The notes under the pieces: generated by a model | What the model was told of the DNA's origin: nothing | Database searches by the model: none | The model's input: the letters and a program-made list of their open reading frames with translations, nothing else | Assembly (NCBI GenBank): GCA_021234535.1 | Contig: SFZH01000008.1 | Coordinates: 18,019,358-18,083,357, forward strand | From: Stichopus chloronotus | Taxonomy: Eukaryota > Echinodermata > Holothuroidea > Aspidochirotida > Stichopodidae | DNA: 64,000 bases | Direction of reading: 5' to 3' | Program-made: the position numbers and the translations under genes | In this document: positions 12,293-26,038 of the stretch, piece by piece | Position numbering within the stretch: position 1 is the stretch's first letter | How the letters are laid out: every line of letters begins with the position of its first letter

Positions 12293-14374
12293 TGAATTCC
12301 CGGGGTCACACAGATGTAGAGGTGTCACCATTGGATTGCTCACCCTTAAGAACATGAGTGTAGAGACGTCTGTATGTATCTCGTCTGTATATATCGAAGA
12401 AGCTGAGATATAGGCAAAACTGTTGAAATTTTGTTGCACGTCCGCCATTTTAAAAATGGCGCCATACAGGGGACCATCCCAATTTGGTGATGGTTGGAAT
12501 TTTTCTTCGTGTTGGGGATGCTTCCAGGAACAAAATAAAAATGTGTCATACTCTCCGGGGGGGGGGGGGGGTGGTCGGCAATACTGAAACCCAATCAAGG
12601 GGGGGGGGGACGCACGGGGATGCATCCGGCCCATGGACTATTCAGTGTAGGGTTTTGAAATTTGTACGTAATGAATGTTCCCCTCAACCCTTCCCCGTCA
12701 TACACATTGCAAAATGTTTTATTGTGAACACAAATGCATCTTGTTCTGATGAGAATTAAGTTTTTCTATCTAAAATTCCATAACCTCATGAAAGGGCAAT
12801 GCTGAAGCCCAATCAAGGGTGTGCATGCCGTTAGGTCTTCAATCCAAAACCTTAGCTTCTCAAGGAAAAGGCGCCCAAAATCTTAAGTCGATGCCTGAGA
12901 CTGATACGCAAAGAGTCTAGGTTCACCCAAGTGTGCCATATGTTTCAATTCACCAAGGAGAGAAACCTCGTGACCGAACACTGGATGAAAACGCTTTAAC
13001 TCGACGTTTTCTCACCCTTCTCACGGAGGGTTCCGAAAAAACTAAGAAACTCCCCAAACAGTGAAAAAAAAGCTGCAAAGTGACTCACCCAAATCCAACC
13101 GATCATTAAACTGTTTTATGAAGATATCGACTTATAGTTCTATTGTTTTTGCCCCGACCATTTCAATTATCAGGAATTGTCTTGAGGTAATATTGAAAAA
13201 TGAAACAGTAATTTGTCGCAATCGGTGCTTGTCTCCTGCTCAAAATGTCATTGTGACCAGGTCATTATTTTCCCGAACTTAAATTGTACCCAGTGACGTC
13301 ACAACACCGGTGTGGTTAGCCTCACAGAAAAAATGGAAACAGCTTTCTATCTAGTTATTTTTCATGTCAGATTTTAATTAAAAATTAAAATTACCACCTG
13401 TAAAAATGTACTTGACCTTGAAACCGGGAGAAACTTGAAAGATCAGAGTCGCCGCAATGTTGTTGATATTTTCCCTTCCCCTTAAACCTTGGCTCGCCGT
13501 CCCCTGTGATAGCAATGCTACCATTCGTCTTCCAGACCTCCATAGATTCCTTCCGTAGTCATGTTTTGAATTACTTTTAATTCATGTACCTTAATTTTTT
13601 TTTTAAATATTCGTCCACATTCGGTCGGAGAAAACAGAGGGCAGAACCCCATTCGCCTTGCCTTGAAGCGCACTTGGATTGAGCCTCCAAATATCATCTA
13701 GTATCTCAAGAGGGGAAATGAATGACTACAAGAAAGTTCTGTGAAATTTGATGTAGCTGAATTTTAGGTGTGAACTGGACTCATTCGGCTAGCTATAGGT
13801 GCATTGTTTATCAAAACTAATGTTAACCTCATGAGGTCCTTGGCGACGCCTCATCAAACTTTTCCATCTGCGAAGTCTTTGCTGATCATGTGCCGCAACC
13901 TGTTCTTCCATCCTTCCTTCCTTCCTCCTCCGTTTAAAGCATGTAATCTCGTGATATTGTCTTCAGATTTCGATTACATGGTGTAAATGTTGTAAGTGTT
14001 TCATTTCAACAGTTGAATGCCATATGAGGACATATTTACAACATGAAGCTGATTTGTGTTTCAAAAGGCTTCCTTGGTTTCTCCTCAAGTTCCCGCCAAA
14101 TATGTCAAAGAGTTTCCCTCACTGTCACGTTTTCGTGGTTTCTTTTCCCGCCATACTAGATGGCGTGTTCTGAAAGACCGGTTATAGCGAAACTACCACT
14201 TATTTTAAAACTTTTCGTTTACCAGAGGTTAATTTCAAATCGTTTCGTTGATACACTTCAGTGGTTCAGATGGCTCACGATAGATGCCTGTATATGTGAA
14301 TCTTCATCGCACATTAGATGCACGTCTTACTTTTGTAGCTTTGTTTCTTGTCTTTTCGCAATCTGACAGGCAGG
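12293..14374. other. Non-coding stretch upstream of the AURKAIP1-like gene
   Basis: No convincing gene. It holds G runs at 12557-12570 and 12600-12609, a TGACGTCA at 13294-13301, and a short TCACCCTTCTCACGGAGGG segment at about 13012 that resembles the satellite hairpin block. The last ~220 bp before the start codon include GATGGCG at 14159 and are probably promoter and 5' UTR sequence. Confidence 0.5.
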
Positions 14375-14435
14375 ATGGCCTTCTCGTTGGCTTCTCGGCT
14401 CCTCTCAAGGCACATTACGAATGCTACATTAAACG
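14375..14435 (+). CDS. AURKAIP1: AURKAIP1-like, exon 1 (targeting peptide)
   Basis: The ATG in CAGGATGGCC opens a 61-nt coding part that ends at AAACG|GTAAG in phase 1. It is too short to stand out as a frame alone and was found by phase-matching to exon 2. Confidence 0.82.
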
Positions 14436-16026
14436 GTAAGATATTAAAATTACTCCATCAGAAATCCGTGTAAAACTGAATTTTTCCTTAAAAGTAAGTT
14501 TGGACAGATCTAAATTTAAGCCGTCCTGGTTTGGTCAAAATCGTCACTGTGCAGCTAGTTTTCTGATAATCTTTGCACGATACACGTTATATCTGTGACT
14601 TCTTTGGAGAACGACTGCAAAGAGGGTCGCCATTAAGTCGTTCTCACAAGTACCTACACATTTTATTTTAATAATTAAAGTCCATATTGCCAAAGATTGT
14701 TCGGCGGTAGCGTCGACAAACATCCTTGTCTAATTTTTTACGACTTGAATCACTTTTTGCGCGAACTTTGGTTTGAAAAGACGTCGACGTTCTATATTTG
14801 CAGTCGCTGCTACAAGACTTACAGATAATGGTGTATATATATATATATATATCACGAAAGCCCTAAAGGAAACCTCAAGTGGCTGACATTACCATAAAGA
14901 ATCTAGCCATGATTTTTCAAATACTGGCACTGTATGAAGAGTTACAACGTCAAAAATTTGATTTCGTTAAGTGCCATTAAATGACATGTGCCCGCGGAGA
15001 AAGAAGTGTGTCGTAATGCGCAACGCAATTTCTTAATATGCGTTTAGTATTTCCTTATAATGTGCTGGTTTTCGATTTCAAGCGTCGTTTTTAATTCGTT
15101 CTGTAGGAGAACTGACTTTAAAAACTGCTTGCATTTTTTTTTCAGGACCCATTGCATCCTTGGGGACGTGTGCGATACCAAAGGACGGTGTGCACATGCG
15201 CACGTCACTGGAAAGTCAGTTACATGCGATACCTCACACCCTGGCATGCACTGGGAACAATAGTAAGTGCAAAGAAATTGCCGGTGTAACAACAGCTTCG
15301 GCTTCTTTCTCTCAGGTGGAATGTTTACTAAACGGATCATTTTCCAACTTGTCGCTGTCTTCGACAGAACTTCAGCTCACCAAGGAGTATGTGCTGCCCT
15401 CAGTGTTTCCGTTTTCCCATTCGGAAAGGGCTATCTTGGATCCTCTACCTTACGCGCAGATACGAGAGTGCCCCTCTTATGTTAAGAAGGAGATTATCGA
15501 ACGCCCTTTGCGCATCAACGAAAAACGCATCGACACTCCTAGACCCCAGCAGCCTATCGTGGAGAAGCAAGCTAGAAGGATCATGAAGATCCGCCGAAAA
15601 AAGATGAAGAAACATCAGTATAGAAAGTGGAAGAAGAGGAACAAGTTCAAACTGAGGGCGATGTTCGCTAAACGACGGAAGAAGAAACAGAAGTTATGGG
15701 AGGAGCACCTAGAGAAATATAAGTTTAAAGGCCTGACCCCAGAATACATCGATTGGTACAAAAACAAGAAGAAAGACGAAGCCGCCATCTTTCTCCGACA
15801 TCTCGGCATCCACGTGGAGGAGGAGACCCCGGAGAGCATCGAAGAGACAGAGAGACGGGAGAAATTGAGGAAGAAGAAGACAACAGTTTATCTCGACCCC
15901 AAGGGATCGATGAGGGTCGTCCCCTCCCCCGTCCTCCCTGAAAAGTCAAACTTGAAGATCGCCCTCGATAGGGAAGTAGAATTGGCGAGAGAAAAAATGA
16001 TGACAGAACTGAAAGAAGAGAGTTAA
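14375..16026 (+). CDS. AURKAIP1: AURKAIP1-like mitochondrial small-subunit ribosomal protein mS38 (two exons)
   Basis: Joining 14375-14435 to 15146-16026 gives 313 residues ending in TAA. Exon 1 encodes MAFSLASRLLSRHITNATLN, an Arg/Ser-rich amphipathic start typical of a mitochondrial targeting peptide, and stops at G|GTAAG after one base of a codon. Exon 2 follows a T-rich tract and TTCAG and restores the codon as Gly, so the phases agree. Residues about 164-207 carry the family hallmark, a very basic KIRRKKMKKHQYRKW block followed by RAMFAKRRKKKQKLW. In humans the homologue is a 199-residue protein of the mitoribosomal small subunit, also named Aurora kinase A-interacting protein. Here the long middle region and a ~105-residue C-terminal part after the basic block make it longer. 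The tail is Glu/Lys-rich, as if coiled. No close AATAAA was seen after the stop. Confidence 0.9.
14833..14852. repeat. (TA)n microsatellite in the AURKAIP1-like intron
   Basis: About ten TA units within the 710 bp intron. Confidence 0.9.
15146..16026 (+). CDS. AURKAIP1: AURKAIP1-like, exon 2 (mS38 core and tail)
   Basis: The acceptor is CATTTTTTTTTCAG|GACCC. The frame runs without interruption to TAA at 16024-16026 and contains the whole conserved basic core. Confidence 0.92.
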
Positions 16027-19000
16027 AAAACAAAAGTATCAAATTGATCGATACCGCACAAAACATTTTTAAGTGCGGCATTTTCTGCCTCGTATTTTTT
16101 GAAAGACCGTGTGGCAGTGTGACATCTTAATTTTGAAACGTGTACACCGGCTGATCTCGGTCGTTTCCCTGGATTCGAGTCAGTTAAAAAGCATCGAAAC
16201 TTGTCGGAATTTTCAGTATGGGTCAGAGATGGTGCATGTTTGGGCGTATCGTCTACAGTTACCATTTTTCGGATATTTCTGGTGTCACTGAGATCTCTTA
16301 AGTATCGACCATTTGATACCAACGTCATCAATTGAAATCAAGTCTATGAGCCCACCCCCCCCCCTTTAAACGTTCTCATTGAGTTGATATTATTAACTCT
16401 TTGAAGGGTTTAAAGGGATCCATTGCATGCCGATACCTCTAATTAACAACGTCAGAGATGCATCTATTCCTTCAGTCACTGAAAAATGTGAGAATACGTA
16501 GTTTGTAACGAAGAGGGGGTTGCCTGTGGTTAATACCTCATGGTAAAAAAGTGTCTGGTCACAGATTTACAATAAGTGATTTTGATCGTTAATTATGGTA
16601 CCCTACCATTGCTGCCTCAGTTGTGTTTCAGATGTTAGGAATCTGTTTTACCATCTATGAGTAATAGATACGTTAAAAAATGCTATGAATTTTGTAAATA
16701 AGTTCAATGAGCCTCTTAATACCTGGCAATATTTTAAATGCTCAATGTCGTTAGAAATTGGTTATTTTTTTTTCTTTACCCCCTAAACAGTTTGGGAATT
16801 GTCGCAACCCTAAATCTGATGAGTCTAGTTCACTTTGGCTTGAAAATGCCGGAATTGTTGCCGATTTACGAATGTAATTTCATTCCCATCCATCTGTCGT
16901 ATATCGTGATGCATTCTTTCCCTGCTAACCGCGAATCCAATCTGAAGAGAAAAGTAAAGTTACACGGAAAAAAAAAAGAAATTTGGTGGTATAGTCTTTA
17001 GTCTTTTATCCACGAGTGTATAACGTTTGTGTAAGTTTGTAAATATGGATAAAAAAGCCATTAGCACCGTTATTTCGGCTCCCAAAGCAAACGAAACCGG
17101 CAACTTTTCATTTTACCCCGAGTCCGCGTGATTTCGTTTTAGTTTAATCACATATTTTTTGCGATCATGAGGGAATCATCTCTAATGTTTACACATCGCT
17201 GATTGAAGCATGTAACTCCATGAACGAGAGTTTCGACTAAATGCACACCAGTATGTTTGCATCGAGCTTCAATATATCACAGGATGTGAATAACATCACT
17301 TCATATTCCCAGCTGACCGCTCTTTCAGGTGTTTGCTTTTTTCTAAAATCCTTGTGGTTTTCTGTTGAACCCAACCAAACTGTCTTTATCGCTGGACTCC
17401 GAGATAGAAGGACCCCTTGACGTTACCAGCAAACACCACAGGGGATCCTAGGAGGCCTCGACAGTTACAAAAAAGTAGTGTTGTTTGATAATCAAATATG
17501 TGTGTATGTGTGTAAAGGGGGGGGGGACATTTTGGGTTGCTAGCAAGAGAGCAATTATACATATGAAGATAGTCAGACGCAACATTTGGCCATCTCCCTA
17601 ACACCCCCACATGTTAGGGATTGTCCAAAAGGTTGGTAGCCCGCACAGCAGACGTGTATTTTTTTTTACTCATGCATCAGCTCTGACTGCATTCGCAATA
17701 CCAACGTCCGCGAACTATCGCTTAAATTTCGACTGAATGTGCGTACAGACTGTAAGCTATTAAAATTCATATATGCCGACGTAATCAGTTACACTCAGTA
17801 GCACTTAAAAACTTCTTTTACGTAGGCTATGATTATTCATACTCTTTTGAACCAATCATCAGACGTTAAGAAAGACTCATGAATATAGAGACCTTGGATC
17901 TTAGATTCGGCAAATCTTTAAGCGTTCGCTGGTGTTTAAGTTTGTAGGCCTACGTTAAATGGCCATACATACCATCACATACTGGGAAGGTTAAAGTTGG
18001 GGGTCATTGGTCTACATGTCCAGACATCTTTCACATGGCCCAAAGGTGCCACCATGCATTAGCAGTCATCTTTTTCCAAATCAATTTGTTATGAAAAAAG
18101 AAAAGACGCGTTCTTATACCATGTCATCAAATTTGTCACATAGTGACACAAACGCATCGACGAATTTAGGCAGACCGCCATCTCTCAAATGACGCATGCA
18201 GTTGGTCAGGGTGATTGTAGAAGAACTGGTACAAAGTAGTTTGTGGTATACAGAAGAAAAATACGGCATAATTAGCAAATTAAACTGAGGTATAATTAGA
18301 GAATCAAAGATAATGTTAAGTCCTTCGTTCTCAATACCTTGAAAGAAATGGTCATTTGAAGAATAACCCGAATCTTTGTAGAAACAGCGTTAAGTAGCTG
18401 GCTACAATCTGAATAAAATACTGACGTATTGAAAAGTATTTGAGCTCGGATTGCCAAGGTTCGGTACGTTACTACATGTAGCACTGTTTGGAGAGTATCT
18501 TACGTTAGACGTATTTTCCATGGTCTTTGATGGCCGCAAACATTATGATGATGTCATGACATCAGTAGTCTTGTGTGTATAGATAACGCCCCAGATATTA
18601 CATTACTGGTGTATGGCTAATATATTACTGGTTTCTGCTTGTGGATATTACTGGTTTTTGAAGGTACTGGTTCTGTTGTGTTCAAACCCGTAACCAGAGA
18701 CTGTCCTGGAGGGTAAGAGGGAGGGGGGGGGGGGGGGCAAAGTGGTCGACGTTGCCCCTTCGCCCCTGGCTGACAACGGACCTGCTCGTATTGTGTAGTG
18801 TCCATTCATGGTTTTGTTTTCCAAAGATTGACCCTGTCCTTAATATCTAGAATAAAATCTGATAAAAATGTTGGCCGAGCAGTGAGCAACCTGTCAGATG
18901 TGTGATGTTAGTCAAGTAATTTGTCCCATACTGTGTGTATGTAAACTACATATCACATTCAGAGTACGGGGAAAAAAGTACGTGGTAGAAAAAGGAAAGA

Positions 19001-21442
19001 GAAAGAAGACAAATGATGTAAATGCTAACGTAGGTGACCTTTGTAGTTTTGGTTAGCCAATGGTGGCGCTAATCAATTAACCATGTGTCGATCGGGGTTT
19101 AGTCCATCGTCGTAAATTACGTGTGCTTCCATCTGTTAACATAATCATCCTCTGCAAAACACGGTATCCGTATAACTACTTGATCCGTATAAGTAGTAGC
19201 CCACGTAAACAGTTTGTGCCACATTTACCCTCATGTATGTTACCCAGCCATCTCTACATCAAAGAAAGTATGACGTTGTGCGATAACGCTTAATTGCAGC
19301 TTGTCAATTGTGGGCGCCACGTGAGGGAATGGGGAGCTAGTCCCCTCCACTTTTCATGAAGTACTATTTGTAATCAACAAAGACTGTGTTTAAACTATAG
19401 ATCTCTGGAGGGGTCGGTTGGGGTGCTCATTCTGTAGAACTGGAAAGTTGGTAGTTAGAAAATCATGCTTTACTTACGAAAAGACCCATGTTTCTGTTGC
19501 TTTTTTTGCGGGCGCGCTTCGTCATATATTTACCACACTACGCGCTATGTGCCTAACCCTACGTGCCCTCCGCCACCCCATGGTAGCGCCCTCTCTCCGT
19601 ACGGTACCTCATTTTGTCCCTGTCCTGCACATCTGGGAACTTGGCGCCATCCCCGAGTTTGTGATCTGATACCCTATTTGGACGGACTAAGCAATCAATA
19701 TCATGAGCATGAATGTTAATTTCGGTACGATTGTGTTAACTTAACCTTCTGGTTAAACTTGTACAATATATACATTCTGCAATGTACTCAGCCCACTCAA
19801 TTGTACAGAAGGTAGCTTAGTAAGTCCTGTTATGAGCGATTCCGCAGCATTCATACTTCCTTCTTCTTCTATTTTTTTTAGGAGGGGGCATCTCTACCGA
19901 GTGTTTCCGGGAGCTTTTATTAGTTTAGTGCTTTACATTTCTAGCTTTCGTTGACTGTAATTATCTCACCCCCCCCCCCCCCCCCCGCCACGAACTCCAC
20001 GTGGATGGTAATAGGATGTATTTTACACATGAGTTCCAGTAAAACCATCAGACACATTGACTGGACAAGTGTCCTGGGAGATGGGGGGTTGTTTCTCACA
20101 CCATGGGCCCGACGTAAATTTTGTGTTCTATTGCAGAGAATTATGAGGAAAATGGGGAGGAGTTTCAAAGACGTTGTAAAGACGACATCTTAACAATCCT
20201 GGTCGACCGTGATCAACCTCAACACACGGACTCCCTCCCCCTCCCATGTCACTTTACTAACCCAACATCAACACCTCACATCACACATTTGTACGAGGAG
20301 ACTCCCACTCCAGTTGGATGGTAATGACGTCATTAACACGACGTTCACTTCTGCTCATGACTTCTCGAAACTCAGCTTTTTTGTGTGCCATGATTTTACT
20401 TTTTAAGGAAAGCAAACGCACGGCTGGTCAGCAAGTCGTTAAAGCAGACCTTCAACAGAAATACGAGATCTGCTAAGAATTGTTCTTTTTTTTTCTGTTT
20501 CTACGGAGCAGAACATTTATCAAATTTTTGCGACGAATGTGAATGTCAAATGTCGATGTTCAGTATTCTAACTATGGTCCTACTTACAAACTAATCTGGT
20601 TATCAAGCAACACACTGTTGCGTTGACATGGGTGAAGTTAAAATTGGCACGATTTTTCTTTAATTCCCAGTAAATATATCACGATCAGGTGGCATGTGAT
20701 TGTAAAGTAAAAATAAGTGTTCCGCATATATTCATTTTCCACATTACTAATAGTCGCTGCTACACAAAAGAGTACAAAAACCAAACCCAAAGGAAACAAT
20801 TCGCAATTCTGGAGGCCTACATAACTTTAATTTGTCTTACAGGAACGTGAAAAAATGGTACTTTAATGTTTATAGTTACACAACAAGAAGAATATGTTTC
20901 CTACAATTCCAAATATTACGCAATATTATAGTTAAGTACAAGTCTGTACATTCCACTGTCTTCGGATTTCAATTATTGCTCATGCATTATGGTATGGGAG
21001 TCTATATCGATTGTCCTCCAAAAGATGAAAAGAAATACGGACAAAGAAAAAAAGGAAACCCGAAGCAATCTTAACGAGATCTCAACGATCTCTTGGACCG
21101 ACTCAAAATTCAGTCAGGGCTACATGTGCCTAAGAAAGTTTGTCATTGTGATTACGTTTTTCATGTAAACTGTAAATTATGGCGAATTATGGTCGTCTCA
21201 CAGCGCAAAGGTGGCGCTATTTGGAATTTCACCTTTTTGATCTGAGAACGCTCTGTTTCATCCCCTTTGTATGCAGCTGTCAATGTTTTCAAAATTCTGA
21301 GAGACCATCGCACACGGAGGCTAATTATTGAGAGGTTTACCTTTAGATACAGACTGGAAAATTCGAGGTATTAATGGTTCCATGTAAAGCAGGGTGTTAA
21401 TAGCATGTTTATTAGGCATGATGTCTGATGTGCGAACATGGA
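16027..21442. other. Intergenic stretch without convincing genes
   Basis: Only short unsupported frames. It contains C or G runs (16357, 17518, 18722-18737, 19970-19986) and a TGACGTCA at 20325-20332. A possible terminal exon at 20133-20324 follows TTGTGTTCTATTGCAG and reads ENYEENGEEFQRRCKDDIL before a stop at 20324, but no partner exon or homologue is recognised. Confidence 0.45.
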
Positions 21443-21795
21443 TTAAAGGGAAATAGGGCGTTTAGAATACACTGATATGACATGCAAAGAAAATAGCTTT
21501 AATCATTGTTAAACTATTCAGTCTCATCAATAAACATCTACCAAAGCATCATCTTCTCAAGAGATTATGCATGTGATGCGTAATGGAAGATGCATCATTT
21601 GAATTTTGAAACGTTTGGGTGAACAAATTAGTGTTGAGTAACAAATAACTGAATTTCGATCTGTGAGGAGCTTATTTCTTGAAAAGAAGACTACAGTCCT
21701 TCCTTATTTTGAATAATCTATCATTCTATGTCCACAAACATTGGTTTCAAAAATATGGATGTTTTCTCTAAAACAAACGCCCTATTTCCCTTTAA
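21443..21795. mobile_element. 353 bp TTAA-flanked MITE, copy 1
   Basis: The left end TTAAAGGGAAATAGGGCG and the right end CGCCCTATTTCCCTTTAA are perfect inverted repeats. The ends include TTAA, the target site duplicated by piggyBac-type transposases, so a piggyBac-like non-autonomous element is the first guess. The interior is non-coding. A second copy of identical length lies at 41112-41464 in opposite orientation and a decayed one at about 60343-60668. Confidence 0.88.
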
Positions 21796-23880
21796 GTGCA
21801 CTGTTCATGAAACTAGATGAAATTTCAGTTTCGAAAATCCAGTCGAGACTTTTAATCATAACAACATATAAACACTTGCTCTCCACTACAGTGCTACATC
21901 ATTAAGTGTTATACTTTTTTTTTTCTTTTTCGGAGGCAAGCAGTCGTGAGAGATAGAAATTTGTCAAGTGACGTCACTACGTCTCAATTTGACATACTGC
22001 CCATCACTGCACAAGAGCAGAAGGGGTGTTATCAATACCTAGGAATGACATGGTCTAAGTTACAATTGTTGAGCATAGGACACCCGGGCCGTCAAAATAG
22101 AAATACGTGCAGCACAGTGACGTCAATGAAAAGCCTCCTCAAAAGGGGTCTGTTATGGCATCCATATTTTTTCAAGTGGTAAATCAACAAAATTTGAACG
22201 CATTTAAAAACCCACTCTGCCAAGTATCTCAGCGCATCTCCTACTCTGCAGGACTTGAGAATGATATTATAATGTGGGATGCATGTAAGTCATTGCATTG
22301 GAGTGTCATGGACTTAAGGTTTTTACAGACAGTGTGTCCAGAAAAAATAAATTGACTATTTTTACAGTCTTTCCCTTATACGGACTCCTATTTAGACACA
22401 TGCGTTCTTTTCTCGCTGGAAAGAACCGGTTTACCTTACCTCGGTTGTTTTTTTTTTTCAGTTACAACAATAATGTAGTTAACAGTTAATACTTGACGGT
22501 GGTTTGAACTTTAAATCAGCTTATAACAGAGTAATGAAGTATCTATAATATGCTACATGTGACAATTTATATGAAATAACTACAGTCTTAAAGAAATACA
22601 AACAGAATCACATCGATAACCTAACTACAACACGTAAATATGACGTCATAATCACTTATTTTACGTCCAAACGAGAGAGTACATAGAAATCACGTGAAAT
22701 TTTTTTCTTGTAATCGCAGGCTAAAACAATATTCCTAAAAAAGGCAAAAAAGAAAAAGGTTTTGTAAAAGGTGCCATGAAAACTACTTGTGCCCTCCTCT
22801 ACTGCCCAGAAGCCTATAGCAAGATTGATTTTATAGACTTCCAGTCATCAGAACGGCCTAACAGTAATTAACTGATACAGACATATTCAAGATCTCTTGT
22901 CAAAAAGCTGTGACGTGACAATCTTTTGACGAGATGGTGAAGTTGCAAACCAAACTGTCCATATCGTAACCAGCACGAATACTGAAACTCGACTCTACCC
23001 TTCCCCCTCCACCAGCTGACATCCAATCCACCCCGCTTAACACCACACATCCCCTATCACCTTCCCCCCCCCCCCCCTCCATACCCTTTCAGACACCAAA
23101 ATCAAGCTGTCATTATGATATGAGCATGAACAAACTATACACATGGCCAGAGACGTATAATATGAATGCTATAAGTATCAAGTGCTCCCATGGAATGGAA
23201 TGGAACGAAATCAAACAGAAGTACAAGTAGCTACGGCCATCGATATCCCCACCTCCTCCCCCTCCCCCCCCCCCTTTCCACATAGATGCATTTCCGCCAC
23301 ATAAGCTACTTAGTTTGGCGCTCCAGTTCGGTTATCGTGACTATGTATGAGAGTGTATGTCTTGGCAAATATGAGTCTGGTACAGTGTTTAAAGTACCAG
23401 TACTAATCGCAATGTAGATTAAAGTGCACCCATCCTAGGAAACATGCAAGCCATGAATGAAATATATTAGGATGTCATTAGGTTACATGAAATGTAAGTA
23501 GAAAAATTGTGTCTGAGCTTGGCCTTTGCTGCACATGTTTCTCTGGGTCCACTTTTCTTCTTTTTTTTCTTTTGGGGGTGTACACTTTTCATCGGTGGGT
23601 TTTTGTACTCCAGATTGTATAAATAAAAATGTTTTGTCATTTATTGTATTTTACCATTTTGTAATTTAAGCAAACTGTATAACGTAAGGTGCTACAAGAG
23701 GTGGACATACCGATGACCTTCGACTCTTCACCGACTACTGGCCTGCAACCCCTCTTCAAATAATGTAAACGACTGTACAAAGTTTAAACATCATAAGTAG
23801 CACTAAAGACGACTTGTTTATTCTTTAAGGTACAAAAGTTTGAAGATGTAGTATTTTTTTTTTTCTCCTTTCAAATTAAA
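21796..23880. other. Intergenic stretch
   Basis: No gene supported. TGACGTCA palindromes occur at 21969, 22118 and 22641. A sense-strand poly(A) signal (ATAAATAAA) lies near 23618-23626, followed by a T/G-rich segment, and an antisense AATAAA (TTTATT on +) lies at 23817-23822. This could mark converging transcript ends, but the transcripts themselves are not identified. Confidence 0.35.
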
Positions 23881-24114
23881 GCCACGTGCTCTTCAAGTGC
23901 TGTCGTGGCTCCTCCCCCTTTTGTTTTCAATCACCCTCATTGGTTGACACCGATGGCGTCCTCGACCGCGTCTTCAACTGCTCCTACGTCGTTGCCTGCA
24001 CCCAACTCAGATGTTCCTCTGACGCGACAGAAACCTCGTTCTTTGCCTGGAGAGATCTCCTCGATGGCGCACATCAATCCTGTACAAAGTGCAAATATAA
24101 TAAAAATACCCTGA
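23881..24114. other. Exon-like GC island of uncertain strand
   Basis: On + a strong acceptor (T run, CTCCTTTCAAATTAAAG) precedes two frames, both open through the island. One shows strongly C-ending codons (for example DTDGVLDRVFNCSYVV). On - a good acceptor (TTTGCACTTTGTACAG, exon from 24079) leads to a frame ending LGAGNDVGAVEDAVED... with TGA at 23937-23939, and an antisense AATAAA lies 115 bp further on. Any one could be a real terminal exon. No family is recognised and I cannot choose between them. Confidence 0.35.
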
Positions 24115-25734
24115 ATTGTCGTCTGTATTACTTCAAAATAGGCTATAAATGTAATTATGACCAGCATTCGTCGTATAGTATATCAGTCTTATTTTATAAC
24201 CTCCTATAGAGGCCCAGTTGTTCGTCATTGTGGCATTAGATATTGTATATGTATAGTAAAAGCACTGCAACCGCTTCGGAGTGCCGCATATTTTATTGTG
24301 CTGAAATTTCGAATCACCGATTCAGTGACGTTTAACGGTATCGTGGCCTTGTGAGGATAATGTTAAAGGGAATTTCTGTACCAATGAAGATTTGGTTGTA
24401 AGGGTAATAGCTAGGTGACTGAACGAAGTTTCCTCCCAATGAATCACTGGTTCTGACAATGCAAAAATGAACAACGTAAACTGTGACTAAATACAACAGA
24501 TCGTTCAATCATCTCTCATGAATAGAGCGCCTCCCAATTCGTTACGTCACTTCCTCATTTTAGTTTGAAGATATTGTTCCCTGAGAACCTCTGCCGGGAT
24601 TTGTCACTGACAGTTGACTTGTGCACACGAGTAACGTACAAAACTAACTAGAACGTACCTAGAACTACTCTCAGGCGTTCGCGCGATCCATGAGACGATG
24701 CGCGTTGCCCTTAAGCTGCACAGCGTCTCTGTGATAAACCTGCTCCTGAATACATATACACGCAAAGACACTCAAGCGCTGCCCTGGCAGTGCAGGCTAA
24801 TTCAACTAAAGGGCGTTGGTCTATCATGGCCGATCGATATTGCAATGGCAGTACTTATGTTATTCTGTAATGTGGGAACAATCGCAGATTAAAAATCAAC
24901 AGTCCTGACCCGGCCGGCACATTGTCCCAAAGTAAGAAACAAAAGCAATTAATTGCTATTGGCCTATGCATAAAAAAAAATGTCGTGACTTGTAAAATCT
25001 ACGAGGAGCTCTTCTGCGACAGTTCGAATGAAATACATTGACTTTTGCAATATTTACTGATAAATTTATGAAATCTGAATAATATAGTAAATAATGTAAA
25101 CGTAACTAAACAGTTGTCAGTTTTTTAATTGCAATGGAACGAATTATCCCAGGCAAGGTCAATGAAAACCGATCACCGTCAACTTAAAAATTACCCTCCA
25201 AGTTGCATGACGCCTTTAAATTCAGCGATTAATTTGGTTATAAAACGTGTCTTGAACGCACACAAGTCAGTCTTCACACGGCAGAAAAGTCATTCTCAAA
25301 GCTCTTTGTTGAAAATTATTGACTACATTTTACTAAATAAGAGAGATCCGAAGCAGTTTCATAAGTATTAAATTATCTTCTAAAGTATTCCTCATTGGTA
25401 ATGTTTCTTTCTCATGTTCGGTGTCATGTGCAGTACATTTTTTCCACCTTTTCAAGGTTCGATATTTCACAATCGCTACAACATTTTCAAATTAAAGTAG
25501 CATGTGGCCTGAAAGCCTTTATCGAATGATTAAACATTAACCAATCAGCATCTAATGTGAACAAGGACGTATTCATAAAATTTCAATATCATATTACCGG
25601 CTCGGCACATGCAATCTGCGGAACACTTTTGTCCTTCGTCTTTTCTAGATTTCACGCAATAGTGTGTACCTTTCTTCTCGATGCAACAACTCCCTGTGAT
25701 GAAAGTAATTATTGTGATAACAACAATTAAAAGT
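24115..25734. other. Intergenic stretch
   Basis: No gene, RNA or element recognised. Only short frames without splice or homology support. Confidence 0.4.
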
Positions 25735-26038
25735 TATCATTATCATCCTCATAATCATCCTCATCGTCACCCTCATCTCATCCTCCACCTCCTCATCACC
25801 ATCCTCCACTTCCTCCTCCTCATCATCATGGTCATCTTCCTCATCTTGATCTTCCCACTCCTCATGATTCACATCTTCCTTATCACAATCCCCACCGTCA
25901 TCATTACTACCATTATCATCAGCTTTATCTTCATCGTCATAATCATCCTCATCTTCATATCCTTCTCCTCACTGTCATTACCATCAGTAACCATTATCAT
26001 CATCATCAACAACATCATCATCAACATCATCATCACTG
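25735..26038. repeat. Imperfect (ATC/TCA)n microsatellite, about 300 bp
   Basis: Dense CATCATC and CCTCATC runs fill the segment. They give long Ile-, His- or Asp/Met-rich frames on both strands that are artefacts of the repeat. Confidence 0.95.

Noticed and set aside
15725..16081. 118-codon frame on - across the AURKAIP1-like exon.
   Set aside because: Antisense shadow of the conserved mS38 coding exon.
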